Assembly (NCBI GenBank): GCA_963782555.1
Contig: CAWAKB010000001.1
Location: forward strand, 496,001 to 560,000
DNA length: 64,000 bases
From: Hyphomicrobium_A sp963782555
GTDB lineage: Bacteria; Pseudomonadota; Alphaproteobacteria; Rhizobiales; Hyphomicrobiaceae
Direction: 5' to 3'
Below, one piece after another: positions 53,528 through 61,641 of the stretch. How positions within the stretch are numbered: the first letter of the stretch is position 1; each line of letters opens with the position of its first letter. Position numbers and translations under genes: made by a program. The notes under the pieces are model-generated. The model had not been told where the DNA came from, did not search any database, and saw only the letters and a program-made list of their open reading frames with translations.

Positions 53528-54895
53528 ATGCAGACCAACTTCCGGCCGGAGCAGCTCGCCGATCCGCGCGTCGCGGAGGCCGACGCCATCCTGCGCCGCT
53601 GCATCCACTGCGGCCTCTGCACCGCCACGTGCCCCACCTACCTGCTGTTGGGCGACGAGCGCGACAGCCCGCGCGGGCGCATCTACCTCATCAAGGACAT
53701 GCTGGAGGACGGCGGCAAGGTTACGACCGAGCTGCAGACCCATGTCGACCGCTGCCTGTCGTGCCTGTCGTGCATGACCACGTGCCCCTCCGGCGTCGAC
53801 TACATGCATCTCGTCGATGAGGCGCGCGTCCACATCGCGCGCGCGGGCAGGCGCAATCCCAAAGAGCACTTCGTGCGCCGGCAGCTCATGCGCATCTTGC
53901 CCTATCCGGAGCGCTTCCGCCTCGCCCTGCAATTGGCGCCCTTGGGGCGGCCGTGGGTGCGCTTGCTGCGCCGCCTCGGCCTCAAGGAGCTCGCCGCCAT
54001 GATCGAGCTCGCCCCGCCGGTGCTGCCGCCGGCGCCCAAGTATGAAGGCCCCGGCACCGCCGTCACCGAATCGGAGCGGCGCGCCCGCGTGATCCTGCTT
54101 GCCGGCTGCGCCCAGCAGGTGCTGCGCCCCGGCATCAACGATTCGACCATTCGCCTGCTCGCCCGCCGCGGCGTCGAGGTGGTGGTGGCGGCGGGCGCCG
54201 GCTGCTGCGGAGCGCTCACCTATCACCTGGGCGAGGAGCAAGCAGCCATCGCCTTCGCCAAGCAGAACGTCGACGCCTGGTCGAAGGAACTTTCAAAGGG
54301 CCCGGTCGATGCCATCCTCATCAACGCCTCGGGCTGCGGCACCATGGTCAAGGACTACGGCCACCTGCTGCGGCGCGACCCCGAGTACGCCGCGCGCGCG
54401 GCCCGCATCTCCGAGCTGACGCGCGACATCTGCGAGTTCGTCGGCTCCAAGTACGAGCTGGGGGCGCCCAAGCGCTGGTCCTCATTGCGCGTCGCCTACC
54501 ATTCGGCCTGCTCGCTGCAGCACGGCCAGCGCGTCGTCGAGGAGCCGCGTGCGCTCCTCGTCAAGGCGGGCTTCAGCGTGGTCGACATCCCCGAGGGCCA
54601 CATATGCTGCGGCTCGGCCGGCACCTACAACATCCTGCAGCCCGATCTCGCCACCGGCCTGCGCGAGCGCAAGGCCAAGAACATCAAGCGGGTGAAGCCC
54701 GATCTGGTCGCCACCGGCAACATCGGCTGCATCACGCAGCTCTCGGGCCACGTCGACGTGCCCGTCGTGCACACGGTGGAGCTGCTCGACTGGGCCTACG
54801 GTGGCCCGGTGCCGCGCGGGCTCGAGGCCTACGTGCGCTTCATGTCGAATGTCCCTGAGCCCAGGCGCTACGTCGAGGAGTTCATCGACGCGTGA
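53528..54895 (+). CDS. glcF: Glycolate oxidase iron-sulfur subunit GlcF
   Basis: The 455-residue protein has two N-terminal 4Fe-4S motifs, CIHCGLCTATCPTY and CLSCLSCMTTCPSG, and two CCG domains with GAGCCGALTYHLG and HICCGSAGTYNILQP. VARTGNIGC-like VATGNIGCITQLSGH lies near the end. It passes electrons from GlcD/E to the quinone pool at the inner membrane. It is the last gene of the glc operon. Confidence 0.96.
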   Translation: MQTNFRPEQLADPRVAEADAILRRCIHCGLCTATCPTYLLLGDERDSPRGRIYLIKDMLEDGGKVTTELQTHVDRCLSCLSCMTTCPSGVDYMHLVDEARVHIARAGRRNPKEHFVRRQLMRILPYPERFRLALQLAPLGRPWVRLLRRLGLKELAAMIELAPPVLPPAPKYEGPGTAVTESERRARVILLAGCAQQVLRPGINDSTIRLLARRGVEVVVAAGAGCCGALTYHLGEEQAAIAFAKQNVDAWSKELSKGPVDAILINASGCGTMVKDYGHLLRRDPEYAARAARISELTRDICEFVGSKYELGAPKRWSSLRVAYHSACSLQHGQRVVEEPRALLVKAGFSVVDIPEGHICCGSAGTYNILQPDLATGLRERKAKNIKRVKPDLVATGNIGCITQLSGHVDVPVVHTVELLDWAYGGPVPRGLEAYVRFMSNVPEPRRYVEEFIDA

Positions 54896-54920
54896 GGCTC
54901 AAGCTTTCCCAAAACTCGCG

Positions 54921-55760
54921 GTGACATCCAAAGCCGCATCTGCCAAGGCCCCGCTGCCCAAGACCGACTGGCGGCGCGAGCACGGCCCCTTCGACATCAT
55001 CGGAGACGTGCACGGCTGCGCCGACGAGCTCGTCGAGCTGCTGGCGCGCCTCGGCTACCGCGTAAGCCTCGAAGGCCCGGGCGCGCACCGCCGCGCGCTG
55101 ACGCGCGCGCCCGAAGGCCGCCGCGCCGTCTTTGTCGGCGATCTCGTCGACCGCGGGCCCAAGTCTCCCGACGTGGTGCGCATCGTCATGGCGATGGTCG
55201 CGCAGGCCCACGCCCTCGCCGTCATCGGCAACCACGACGACCGGTTCATGCGCTGGCTCAGGGGCAACGACGTGCAGCTCTCGCACGGGCTGGAGCGCAC
55301 GGTCGCGCAGTTCGCCGGCGAGAGCGAGGCGTTCCGCGCTGAGACGCAGGCTTTTCTGCAAAGCCTGCCGAGCTACCTCTGGCTCGACGACGGGCGCCTC
55401 GTGGTGGCGCATGCGGGCCTCAAGGCGGAGATGCTCGGGCGCAATACGCTCCCCGTGCGTAAGTTCTGCATTTACGGCGACATCTCCGGCAAGCTCGATG
55501 CACAGGGGCTGCCGGAGCGCTTCAACTGGGCGATCGGCTATGGCGGCGAGCCGACCGTGGTCTACGGTCACACGCCGGTTCCCGAGCCGGCATGGCAAGG
55601 CAACTCGGTCTGCATCGATACGGGTTGCGTCTTCGGCGGCAGGCTCACGGCGCTGCGCTGGCCGGAGCGCGACATCGTCTCCGTCCCGGCGCACGAGACC
55701 TATGCGGTTCTGCGCCGTCCCTTGGGTCTGCCGCCCCCGCGGCCTGTCGGTGCGGGGTGA
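54921..55760 (+). CDS. PrpE-type serine/threonine metallophosphatase (bis(5'-nucleosyl)-tetraphosphatase-like)
   Basis: From GTG 54921 the protein has 279 residues. The metallophosphatase set is complete: FDIIGDVHGCADEL, FVGDLVDRGPKSPD, VIGNHDDRFMRWL, VVAHAGLKAEM and VVYGHTPVPEP, ending with SVCIDTGCVFGGRLTAL. Proteins of this type hydrolyse Ap4A or phospho-Ser/Thr in the cytoplasm. The start lies 25 bases after glcF, which may be coincidence rather than functional linkage. Confidence 0.88.
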   Translation: MTSKAASAKAPLPKTDWRREHGPFDIIGDVHGCADELVELLARLGYRVSLEGPGAHRRALTRAPEGRRAVFVGDLVDRGPKSPDVVRIVMAMVAQAHALAVIGNHDDRFMRWLRGNDVQLSHGLERTVAQFAGESEAFRAETQAFLQSLPSYLWLDDGRLVVAHAGLKAEMLGRNTLPVRKFCIYGDISGKLDAQGLPERFNWAIGYGGEPTVVYGHTPVPEPAWQGNSVCIDTGCVFGGRLTALRWPERDIVSVPAHETYAVLRRPLGLPPPRPVGAG

Positions 55761-55790
55761 CGCTGGGCAAGCGCGCACCCCAGTCTCAAC

Positions 55791-55956
55791 GTCATCCCGC
55801 TGTAGAGCGGGACCCACGCAAGTCTCCACAGCCGCAGCGCAAGAGAGTTTTCTGACATCTGCAGTGAGTTGCACTGTGACGGGCTTTGACGTCGCATTTC
55901 GTCCCGCCCGAGCGCTTGTTGAAGCCGGCGTGGGTCCCGGCCTGCGCCGGGATGAC
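55791..55956. repeat. Long imperfect inverted repeat (about 29-base arms)
   Basis: The left arm 55791-55819 begins GTCATCCCG and ends CGGGACCCACGC; the right arm 55928-55956 is GCGTGGGTCCCGG...CCGGGATGAC, its reverse complement apart from the centre of each arm. Each arm is itself a small palindrome. This compound structure resembles dispersed intergenic repeat elements of the BIME/RIME kind. It lies between the PrpE-like gene and hisS; the rest of that 323-base gap has no gene. Confidence 0.65.
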
Positions 55957-56083
55957 GGATTTCAGTAGGCAAGGGGGTAACCTATGACCCGCTTGCTGGC
56001 GTTTGCGCGCGCAGCACGATCCGTTATAAGGCCTCACCCGAGGCACCAGGGGCGCTGCGTCGCTCCGCAATCTGCATCATCCG

Positions 56084-57571
56084 ATGGCGAAACAGACAAA
56101 AGCCGCGCGGGCCCAGGCCCGCCTGCCCAAAGGCCTTCGCGACATCGAGGCCGCCGAGCTGCGCGCGCAGACGGCGATGATCGAGAAAATCCGCTCGGTC
56201 TACGAGCGCTACGGCTTCGAGCCCTTGGAGACGCCGGCGTTCGAGTACACGGATGCGCTGGGCAAGTTCCTGCCCGACCAGGACCGGCCCAACGAGGGCG
56301 TGTTTTCCTTGCAAGACGAGGACGAGCAGTGGCTCTCCCTGCGCTACGACCTCACCGCACCCTTGGCGCGCTACGTGGCGCAGAACTTCCAGACGCTCAC
56401 CAAGCCCTTCCGCCGCTATGCGGTGGGGCCGGTGTGGCGCAACGAGAAGCCGGGGCCGGGGCGCTTCCGCCAGTTTCTGCAGTTCGACGCCGACACGGTG
56501 GGAGCCGACAGCGTCGCGGCGGACGCGGAGATGTGCATGCTGGCAGCCGACACGCTGGAGGCGCTGGGCCTGAAAGACGGCGCGGTGGTCAAGATCAACA
56601 GCCGCAAGGTGCTCGACGGCGTGCTCGAGAGCATCGGCATCGATCCGGCGGCGGAGAGCGATGCCAAGAAGCGCCTCGTCGCGCTGCGCGCCACCGACAA
56701 GCTCGATCGGCTCGGGCCGGAAGGTGTGAGCCTGCTGCTGGGCAAAGGCCGCAAGGACGAGTCGGGGGACTTCACCGAGGGCGCGGGGCTTGCATCGCAG
56801 GCGATCGACAAAGTCTTGAAGTTCGTCACCTCAGGCAGCGGCGAGGACTCGCTGCGCGCGGTCGAGGACGTGATCAAGGACAGCACCATCGGCCGCGAGG
56901 GCGTCGCCGAGCTGATCGAGATCGAACGGCTCGTCGCAGCCGCGGGCTACGCGCGCAATCGCATTTGTTTCGATCCTTCGATCGTGCGCGGACTTGAGTA
57001 CTACACCGGCCCCGTGTTCGAGGTCGACCTGACGCTGCCGACTACGAGCGAGAGCGGCGAGCCGGTGCGCTTCGGCTCCGTCGGCTCCGGCGGGCGCTAC
57101 GACGGGCTCGTCGAGCGCTTCACCGGACAGAAGGTGCCGGCCACCGGCTTCTCCGTCGGCGTTTCGCGCCTGCAGGCCGCGCTGCACGCGCTGGGACAGG
57201 TGGATCAGTCCGCCGTCGGCCCCGTCATCGTCACCGTGATGGAGAAGGAGCGCATCGCCGACTACCAGAAACTGGTGCAGACGCTGCGCGCAGCCGACAT
57301 CCGCGCCGAATTGTACCTCGGCAACCCCAAGAAGTTCGGCAAGCAGCTCGAGTACGCCGACAAGCGCGGCTCACCCTGCGTCGTCATCCAGGGCTCGGAC
57401 GAGCGCGACAAGGGCGAGGTGACGCTCAAGGACCTGATCGAGGGCGCCAAGGCGGCAGCCTCGATCGAGGGGCACGAGGAATGGAAAGAGACCCGCCCCG
57501 CGCAGGTCTCGGTCAAGGAGACGGACCTCGTCGCCGAGGTCCGCAAGATCCTCGCCCGCCACAGGGGTTGA
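56084..57571 (+). CDS. hisS: Histidine-tRNA ligase
   Basis: The 495-residue product is a class II synthetase. LPKGLRDIEAAELRAQTAMI and LRYDLTAPLARYV belong to the N-terminal core. Motif 2 is FRRYAVGPVWRNEKPGPGR with RQFLQFDADTVG, the histidine-A peptide is RGLEYYTGPVFEV, and GSGGRYDGLVERF follows. The anticodon-binding domain closes with AELYLGNPKKFGKQLEYADK. It charges tRNA-His. No hisZ/hisG is adjacent. Confidence 0.97.
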   Translation: MAKQTKAARAQARLPKGLRDIEAAELRAQTAMIEKIRSVYERYGFEPLETPAFEYTDALGKFLPDQDRPNEGVFSLQDEDEQWLSLRYDLTAPLARYVAQNFQTLTKPFRRYAVGPVWRNEKPGPGRFRQFLQFDADTVGADSVAADAEMCMLAADTLEALGLKDGAVVKINSRKVLDGVLESIGIDPAAESDAKKRLVALRATDKLDRLGPEGVSLLLGKGRKDESGDFTEGAGLASQAIDKVLKFVTSGSGEDSLRAVEDVIKDSTIGREGVAELIEIERLVAAAGYARNRICFDPSIVRGLEYYTGPVFEVDLTLPTTSESGEPVRFGSVGSGGRYDGLVERFTGQKVPATGFSVGVSRLQAALHALGQVDQSAVGPVIVTVMEKERIADYQKLVQTLRAADIRAELYLGNPKKFGKQLEYADKRGSPCVVIQGSDERDKGEVTLKDLIEGAKAAASIEGHEEWKETRPAQVSVKETDLVAEVRKILARHRG

Positions 57572-57600
57572 GTTACACGGTGCGCTCGCCTCGCCACCAC

Positions 57601-57631
57601 TGTCATCCTCGGGCTTATCCCGAGGATGACA
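57601..57631. repeat. Dispersed palindrome, copy 1 (13-bp arms)
   Basis: TGTCATCCTCGGG (57601-57613), loop cttat, CCCGAGGATGACA (57619-57631): perfect 13-base arms with a 5-base loop, 30 bases after hisS. A second copy with identical arms is at 59425-59455. It probably also ends the hisS transcript and that of the converging secreted-protein gene. Confidence 0.9.
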
Positions 57632-57653
57632 CATAGGTGCCCGTTCGGGCTCC

Positions 57654-57911
57654 TCACCTGCCGCCGAGCGAATTGCGGATCTGCTCCATGATCATGTCGC
57701 GGGTGGAGGCGAAGGTCTTCGGATCGCCCGACATGCAATGGTCGTAGCCCGACAGCGCCATGCGCATCATTGCGGCGCGATGGCCGGCCGCCATCGTCAC
57801 CGGCCCGCTGATCGCCTTCGACAAGGCGTCGAACTCCTCCTCGCACCCGGCGAGGGCTGGAGCTGCCAGCAGCATGAGCGCGACGCCGACGCCCAGAAAT
57901 CGCTTGAGCAT
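57654..57911 (-). CDS. Small secreted hypothetical protein
   Basis: From ATG 57911, with GGAGG 7 bases upstream, the product has 85 residues. The signal peptide is FLGVGVALMLLAAPALA, cut before GCEEEF, so the mature protein has about 65 residues with two Cys (GCEEEF and DHCMSG). No lipobox is present. The rest is helical with three to four Met (RAAMMRMALSG). No family recognised. It converges with hisS. Confidence 0.7.
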   Translation of the reverse strand: MLKRFLGVGVALMLLAAPALAGCEEEFDALSKAISGPVTMAAGHRAAMMRMALSGYDHCMSGDPKTFASTRDMIMEQIRNSLGGR

Positions 57912-58115
57912 TTTCGAACCTCCAAAATCCTGCACTTGGTTGCAGGGGGACACCGCCAACCGGAGCGGCGTCTTCCTTGTAGTGCGGGCCGGTGCGTCTC
58001 AGGGCTCGCGACTGGTTAGCCGCAGGCTAACGCCGCGGCCTCTTGCGGCCCCGTGCCCCCTCTGGCAGTAAAAATCTTTCGTCCCCTCTTGCGCCGCCAA
58101 CACGGACACGCCGCC

Positions 58116-59036
58116 ATGGAGATGCATCAGGTCCGTTATTTCCTGGCCTCCGCGCGGCATCTCAATTTCACCAAGGCCGCCGAGGAGTGCGGCGTCAGCG
58201 CGCCGTCGCTGATCAAGGGGATCAAGCTTTTGGAACTGGAGTTCGGCGGCCCGCTGTTCAACCGCGAGCGCTCGCACACGCACCTGACCGAGCTCGGGCG
58301 CATCGCGCTGCCGCACATGGAGCAGCTGTTGCAGGAGTCGCTCGATGCCAAGCGCAAGGCGCAGGAGTTCCTCAATCTCAAGGACGCCACGCTCAAGCTC
58401 GGCATCATGTGCACGATTGCGCCCGCCCAGTTCGTCGAGCTGATCACCGGCTTTCGCGAGCGCTACCCCAACGTCGTTTTGCAGATCATCGACGACAATG
58501 CGCGCAAGTTGCAGACCGCCCTTCTCGCCGGCGATCTGGAAGCCGCGATCTATTGCCTCCCCGGCGAGCCCCCGCACGAGCGCACGCACGTGATGCCGCT
58601 CTTTCGCGAGCAAATGGTGATCGCGGTGTGCCGCGGACATCCGTTGTCGATGAAGAAGATCATCCGTGGCACGGACCTCAACGGCGAGGCCTATCTCGAC
58701 CGCATCAACTGCGAGTTCACCGGCTACGCCGACCGCCTGTTCTCCGAGCGGTCGATCGACGGGCCGACGGTCTATCAGAGCGAGCGCGACGACTGGATCC
58801 TCGCCATGATCGCGGCCGGCATGGGCTACGGCTTCCTGCCGCGCTCGTCCGCCGACTATCCCGGCGTCGTGTTCCGTCCGGTGGTGGAGCCGGAGTTCTG
58901 GCGCACCGTGAACCTGGTGACGGTGCGCGGGCGGCGCCACTCGCCGGCGGTGGGGGCGCTGGTGCGCGAGGTGATGCGCACCAAGTGGCAGGGCCACAAG
59001 GCGCTGGCGGTGCAGGCGGTCGCCCAGGCTGACTGA
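58116..59036 (+). CDS. LysR-family transcriptional regulator
   Basis: From ATG 58116 the product has 306 residues; an in-frame start at 58053 adds an unlikely leader. The HTH region is VRYFLASARHLNFTKAAEEC to GVSAPSLIKGIKLLELEFGG and LTELGRIALPHM. The effector domain begins near LKDATLKLGIMCTIAP. LysR proteins of this HcaR/CynR-like type often control stress or degradation genes. Its target is not clear: there is no divergent gene close by, and the next downstream gene starts about 530 bases away. Confidence 0.92.
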   Translation: MEMHQVRYFLASARHLNFTKAAEECGVSAPSLIKGIKLLELEFGGPLFNRERSHTHLTELGRIALPHMEQLLQESLDAKRKAQEFLNLKDATLKLGIMCTIAPAQFVELITGFRERYPNVVLQIIDDNARKLQTALLAGDLEAAIYCLPGEPPHERTHVMPLFREQMVIAVCRGHPLSMKKIIRGTDLNGEAYLDRINCEFTGYADRLFSERSIDGPTVYQSERDDWILAMIAAGMGYGFLPRSSADYPGVVFRPVVEPEFWRTVNLVTVRGRRHSPAVGALVREVMRTKWQGHKALAVQAVAQAD

Positions 59037-59562
59037 GCGCGCGCATCCCCCTCTCGCCGCAAGCGGGGAGGCCGCGCCGAAAACTAATCCCCGGCCTCCA
59101 CCACGCCATTACACTCCGCACGCCCGTTCCAACGGCCGGGGGCGCAGACGTGCGCTGGCGGACTTGCGCGGAGCGGGCCGGCACACCGGGCGGGAGCCAT
59201 AAGCTGTTCCCGAGTCCCAACTGCCGCCGAGGCGAAAATCTCGGTGACGCCCCGGGCGGGGATGCATTCCGGAGAATGGTGGCGGACAGCCCCTGTGCCT
59301 GTGTGGGGCGGCGAAGGCCGCATCCATCTACGAACAAAGCGAAGGGCCTGAGCCGCCCCGCTCCCTGGTCGTTTTTTTCAAACCCTCGGGCAGAGATGCC
59401 GCGGGGCCATAGGCGCGCACCAGGTGTCATCCTCGGGACAAGCCCGAGGATGACAAAGAGGAGGTGGTGGCACGGCAGGGCCACAAGGCTGTGCCGCCAT
59501 TCCCAATGGACCTTGCGGTGCGGCACGTCACGTAGCACACAGAGGCAGCAAGCGAGGTGAGG
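59037..59562. other. Gene-free 526-base region with a long-range stem and T7 run
   Basis: No gene is seen. GGGGCGGC (59305-59312) pairs perfectly with GCCGCCCC (59352-59359) around a 39-base interior, and 12 bases later comes TTTTTTT (59372-59378). Several further GC-rich palindromic words lie between 59140 and 59300. This could be a structured non-coding RNA with its terminator or simply a GC-rich spacer; I could not match it to 6S, SRP, RNase P or tmRNA. The repeat copy at 59425-59455 is also here. Confidence 0.35.
59425..59455. repeat. Dispersed palindrome, copy 2 (13-bp arms)
   Basis: TGTCATCCTCGGG (59425-59437), loop acaag, CCCGAGGATGACA (59443-59455). The arms are identical to the copy at 57601-57631 and only the loop differs. 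It lies about 110 bases before the M15 peptidase gene, in its leader or promoter region. Confidence 0.9.
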
Positions 59563-60309
59563 ATGAGACGATCGCTCGGCGCCGCCCTTCTGCTTCTCTC
59601 AGGCATGTGTGCAGCACTTGCCGCCGGGCGCCCGTCCGACATCGTCGATGCGGCCACCGTCATTCCCGGACTGCAGCTCGACATGCGCTATCCGACCGCC
59701 GACAACTTCATCGGAAGCCCGATCACCGGCTATCGCGCGCCCAAATGTCTGCTGACAAAGCGCGCCGCCGAGGCGCTCGAGGGCGTGCAGGAGGAGCTCA
59801 ATAAGCAGGGCCTTGGCCTCAAGATGTACGACTGCTACCGGCCGCAATCGGCCGTCAACGAGTTCGTCAAATGGGGCAAGGACCTCGCGGACAAGAAGAT
59901 GAAGGCGCGCTTCTATCCCAACGTCAAAAAGCGCAACCTCTTCCGCTCCGGCTATATCGCAAGCAGGTCGGGCCACAGCCGGGGCTCGACCGCCGATCTC
60001 ACCATCGTGCCGCTGGCGGCGCCGCCGCAGCCGCCCTACGACCCCTCAGCGCCGCTCACCTCCTGCGAGGGGCCCAAGGCGGCCCGCGCGCCCGACAACA
60101 GCCTCGACATGGGAACGGGCTTTGACTGCTTTAGTCTCCGCTCGCACACCGCCTATGCGGGCATCGGACCGGAGCAGAGGAAAAACCGCCAGCTCCTGAA
60201 GTCGGTCATGTCGCGGCATGGCTTCCGCAATTTGTCGACAGAATGGTGGCACTTCACCCTGCGCAACGAGCCCTATCCCCACACCTACTTCGACTTCCCC
60301 GTGGAATAG
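59563..60309 (+). CDS. M15-family D-alanyl-D-alanine dipeptidase, VanX/DdpX type, exported
   Basis: From ATG 59563 (GTG 59557 possible; AGGTGAGG precedes) the protein has 248 residues. A signal peptide (LGAALLLLSGMCAALA) is followed by the VanX fold: KMYDCYRPQSAVNEFVKWGK, the zinc motif RSGHSRGSTADLTI (SxHxxGxAxD pattern) and the late STEWWHFTL (ExxWH), with a second conserved DMGTGFDCFS. It cleaves D-Ala-D-Ala in the periplasm, for peptidoglycan turnover. No van resistance genes are nearby. Confidence 0.92.
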   Translation: MRRSLGAALLLLSGMCAALAAGRPSDIVDAATVIPGLQLDMRYPTADNFIGSPITGYRAPKCLLTKRAAEALEGVQEELNKQGLGLKMYDCYRPQSAVNEFVKWGKDLADKKMKARFYPNVKKRNLFRSGYIASRSGHSRGSTADLTIVPLAAPPQPPYDPSAPLTSCEGPKAARAPDNSLDMGTGFDCFSLRSHTAYAGIGPEQRKNRQLLKSVMSRHGFRNLSTEWWHFTLRNEPYPHTYFDFPVE

Positions 60310-60364
60310 TGTGCTAACCACTTCCCATATAAGGTCCGGGCAAAAGCAGCCAAAGGGAGTCCTC

Positions 60365-60569
60365 ATGGCCTTTGAGAACGTCCAAGCCGAGATCGGCATC
60401 CTGATGAACTCGTATGCAGAACGAGCCCGAGGATCGCCACGAGCTCTATCTGCAGCTGATGGAGAAGCTGAACGAGATCAAGGCCTACGGGATGCCGCTG
60501 CCGCAGGATCTCGTCGATCTGGAGAAGGCGCTGGAGGACGAGTTTGCCGAGGAGAAGCGCGGGAAGTGA
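60365..60569 (+). pseudogene. Small conserved hypothetical gene with a one-base frameshift
   Basis: ATG 60365 has a strong AAGGGAG 5-11 bases upstream and encodes MAFENVQAEIGILMNS. One extra T at about 60411-60413 then shifts the frame; the natural continuation MQNEPEDRHELYLQLMEKLN, EIKAYGMPLPQDLVDLEKAL runs from 60414 to TGA 60567-60569. Joined, this gives about 67 residues, an acidic helical protein of a type I recall as common in Hyphomicrobiales. Function unknown. It is either a real break or a base-call error, and it converges with the glycosyltransferase gene. Confidence 0.7.
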
Positions 60570-60579
60570 CCGCGCTGGG

Positions 60580-61641
60580 CTAGTGGCGCTGGGGCGTCTT
60601 GGCGAGACGCAGGGCGCGCAGCGTCTGCGTGCGCGCCGGCTCCTTGAGGCAGGCCTGGGTGATGTTGGCGAGGAAGAGCCGCGCAGCACCCTCCCAGCTG
60701 AACTCCGCAGCCTTGGCCCGGATGCGCGCCCGGTCGAGCCCTAAGGCCGCGATCGCAGCGTTGCCCAGGTTCTCCGACAGGACGCCCGTCTCGCCCGGGG
60801 TCACGATGTCAGTCGGCCCCGTCACCGGGAAGGCCGCGATCGGCAGGCCCGAGGCCATCGCCTCGAGCAGCACCATGCCGAAGGTGTCGGTGCGGCTTGG
60901 GAACACGAAGACATCGGCCGAGGCATAAGAGCGGGCCAGATCCTCGCCCGTCCTCTTGCCGGTGAACAGCGCGTGCGGATAGCGGGCCTCGAGCTCGCCG
61001 AGCTGCGGTCCGCCGCCGACCACCACCTTGCGCCCGGGCAGATCGAGGTCGAGGAAGGCGGCGATGTTCTTCTCCTCGGAGATGCGCCCGACGTAGAGGA
61101 ACACCGGCCCCTCCCCAAATTGACGCTCAGGGCGCGGGCGGAAGAGCTCGGTGTCGACGCCGCGCGTCCATGGCAGCACCCGCTCGAAGCCTTGGGCTTC
61201 CAGCTCGCGCGCGAGCGAGGGCGTTGCCGCCATCAGCCCGCGGCCGGCGTTGTGGAAGCGGCGCAGGATCGCCGTCGTCCAGGCAGTCGGGATGGAGAAG
61301 CGCTGGGCGAGATACTCGGGAAAGCGGGTGTGGAAGCTCGTCGTGAAGGGAATGGCGCGGGCGCGGCAATAGCGGCGCGCCATCCAGCCGATCGGGCCCT
61401 CGGTGGCAATGTGCACCGCATCGGGCTTGAGGCTGGCAAAGCGCCGCGCCACCCGGGCGAGGCCCGGCAGCGCAAGACGGATCTCGGGGTAGGTGGGGCA
61501 GGGGACGTTGCGGAACTCGTGCGGCGCCAGAACCGACAATTCCACGCCCAACGCCTTGAGCTCCAGCGCGAGGCGCTCATACGTGCGCACCACCCCGTTC
61601 ACCTGGGGGTGCCAAGCGTCCGTCGCGACCAGGATGCGCAT
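60580..61641 (-). CDS. GT4-family glycosyltransferase (phosphatidylinositol-mannosyltransferase-like)
   Basis: From ATG 61641 the product has 353 residues. N-domain: LVATDAWHPQVNGVVRTYER and HIATEGPIGWMARRYCRARA, FTTSFHTRFPEYLAQRF. C-domain: LYVGRISEEKNIAAFLDLDL, KVVVGGGPQLGELE, FVFPSRTDTFGMVLLEAMAS with the GT4 E-x7-E pair, and SGLPIAAFPVTGPTDIV. Likely a retaining transferase adding a sugar or uronic acid to diacylglycerol or a phospholipid. The start overlaps the stop of the LpxH-like gene by one base plus ATGA context, so both act together. Confidence 0.9.
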   Translation of the reverse strand: MRILVATDAWHPQVNGVVRTYERLALELKALGVELSVLAPHEFRNVPCPTYPEIRLALPGLARVARRFASLKPDAVHIATEGPIGWMARRYCRARAIPFTTSFHTRFPEYLAQRFSIPTAWTTAILRRFHNAGRGLMAATPSLARELEAQGFERVLPWTRGVDTELFRPRPERQFGEGPVFLYVGRISEEKNIAAFLDLDLPGRKVVVGGGPQLGELEARYPHALFTGKRTGEDLARSYASADVFVFPSRTDTFGMVLLEAMASGLPIAAFPVTGPTDIVTPGETGVLSENLGNAAIAALGLDRARIRAKAAEFSWEGAARLFLANITQACLKEPARTQTLRALRLAKTPQRH

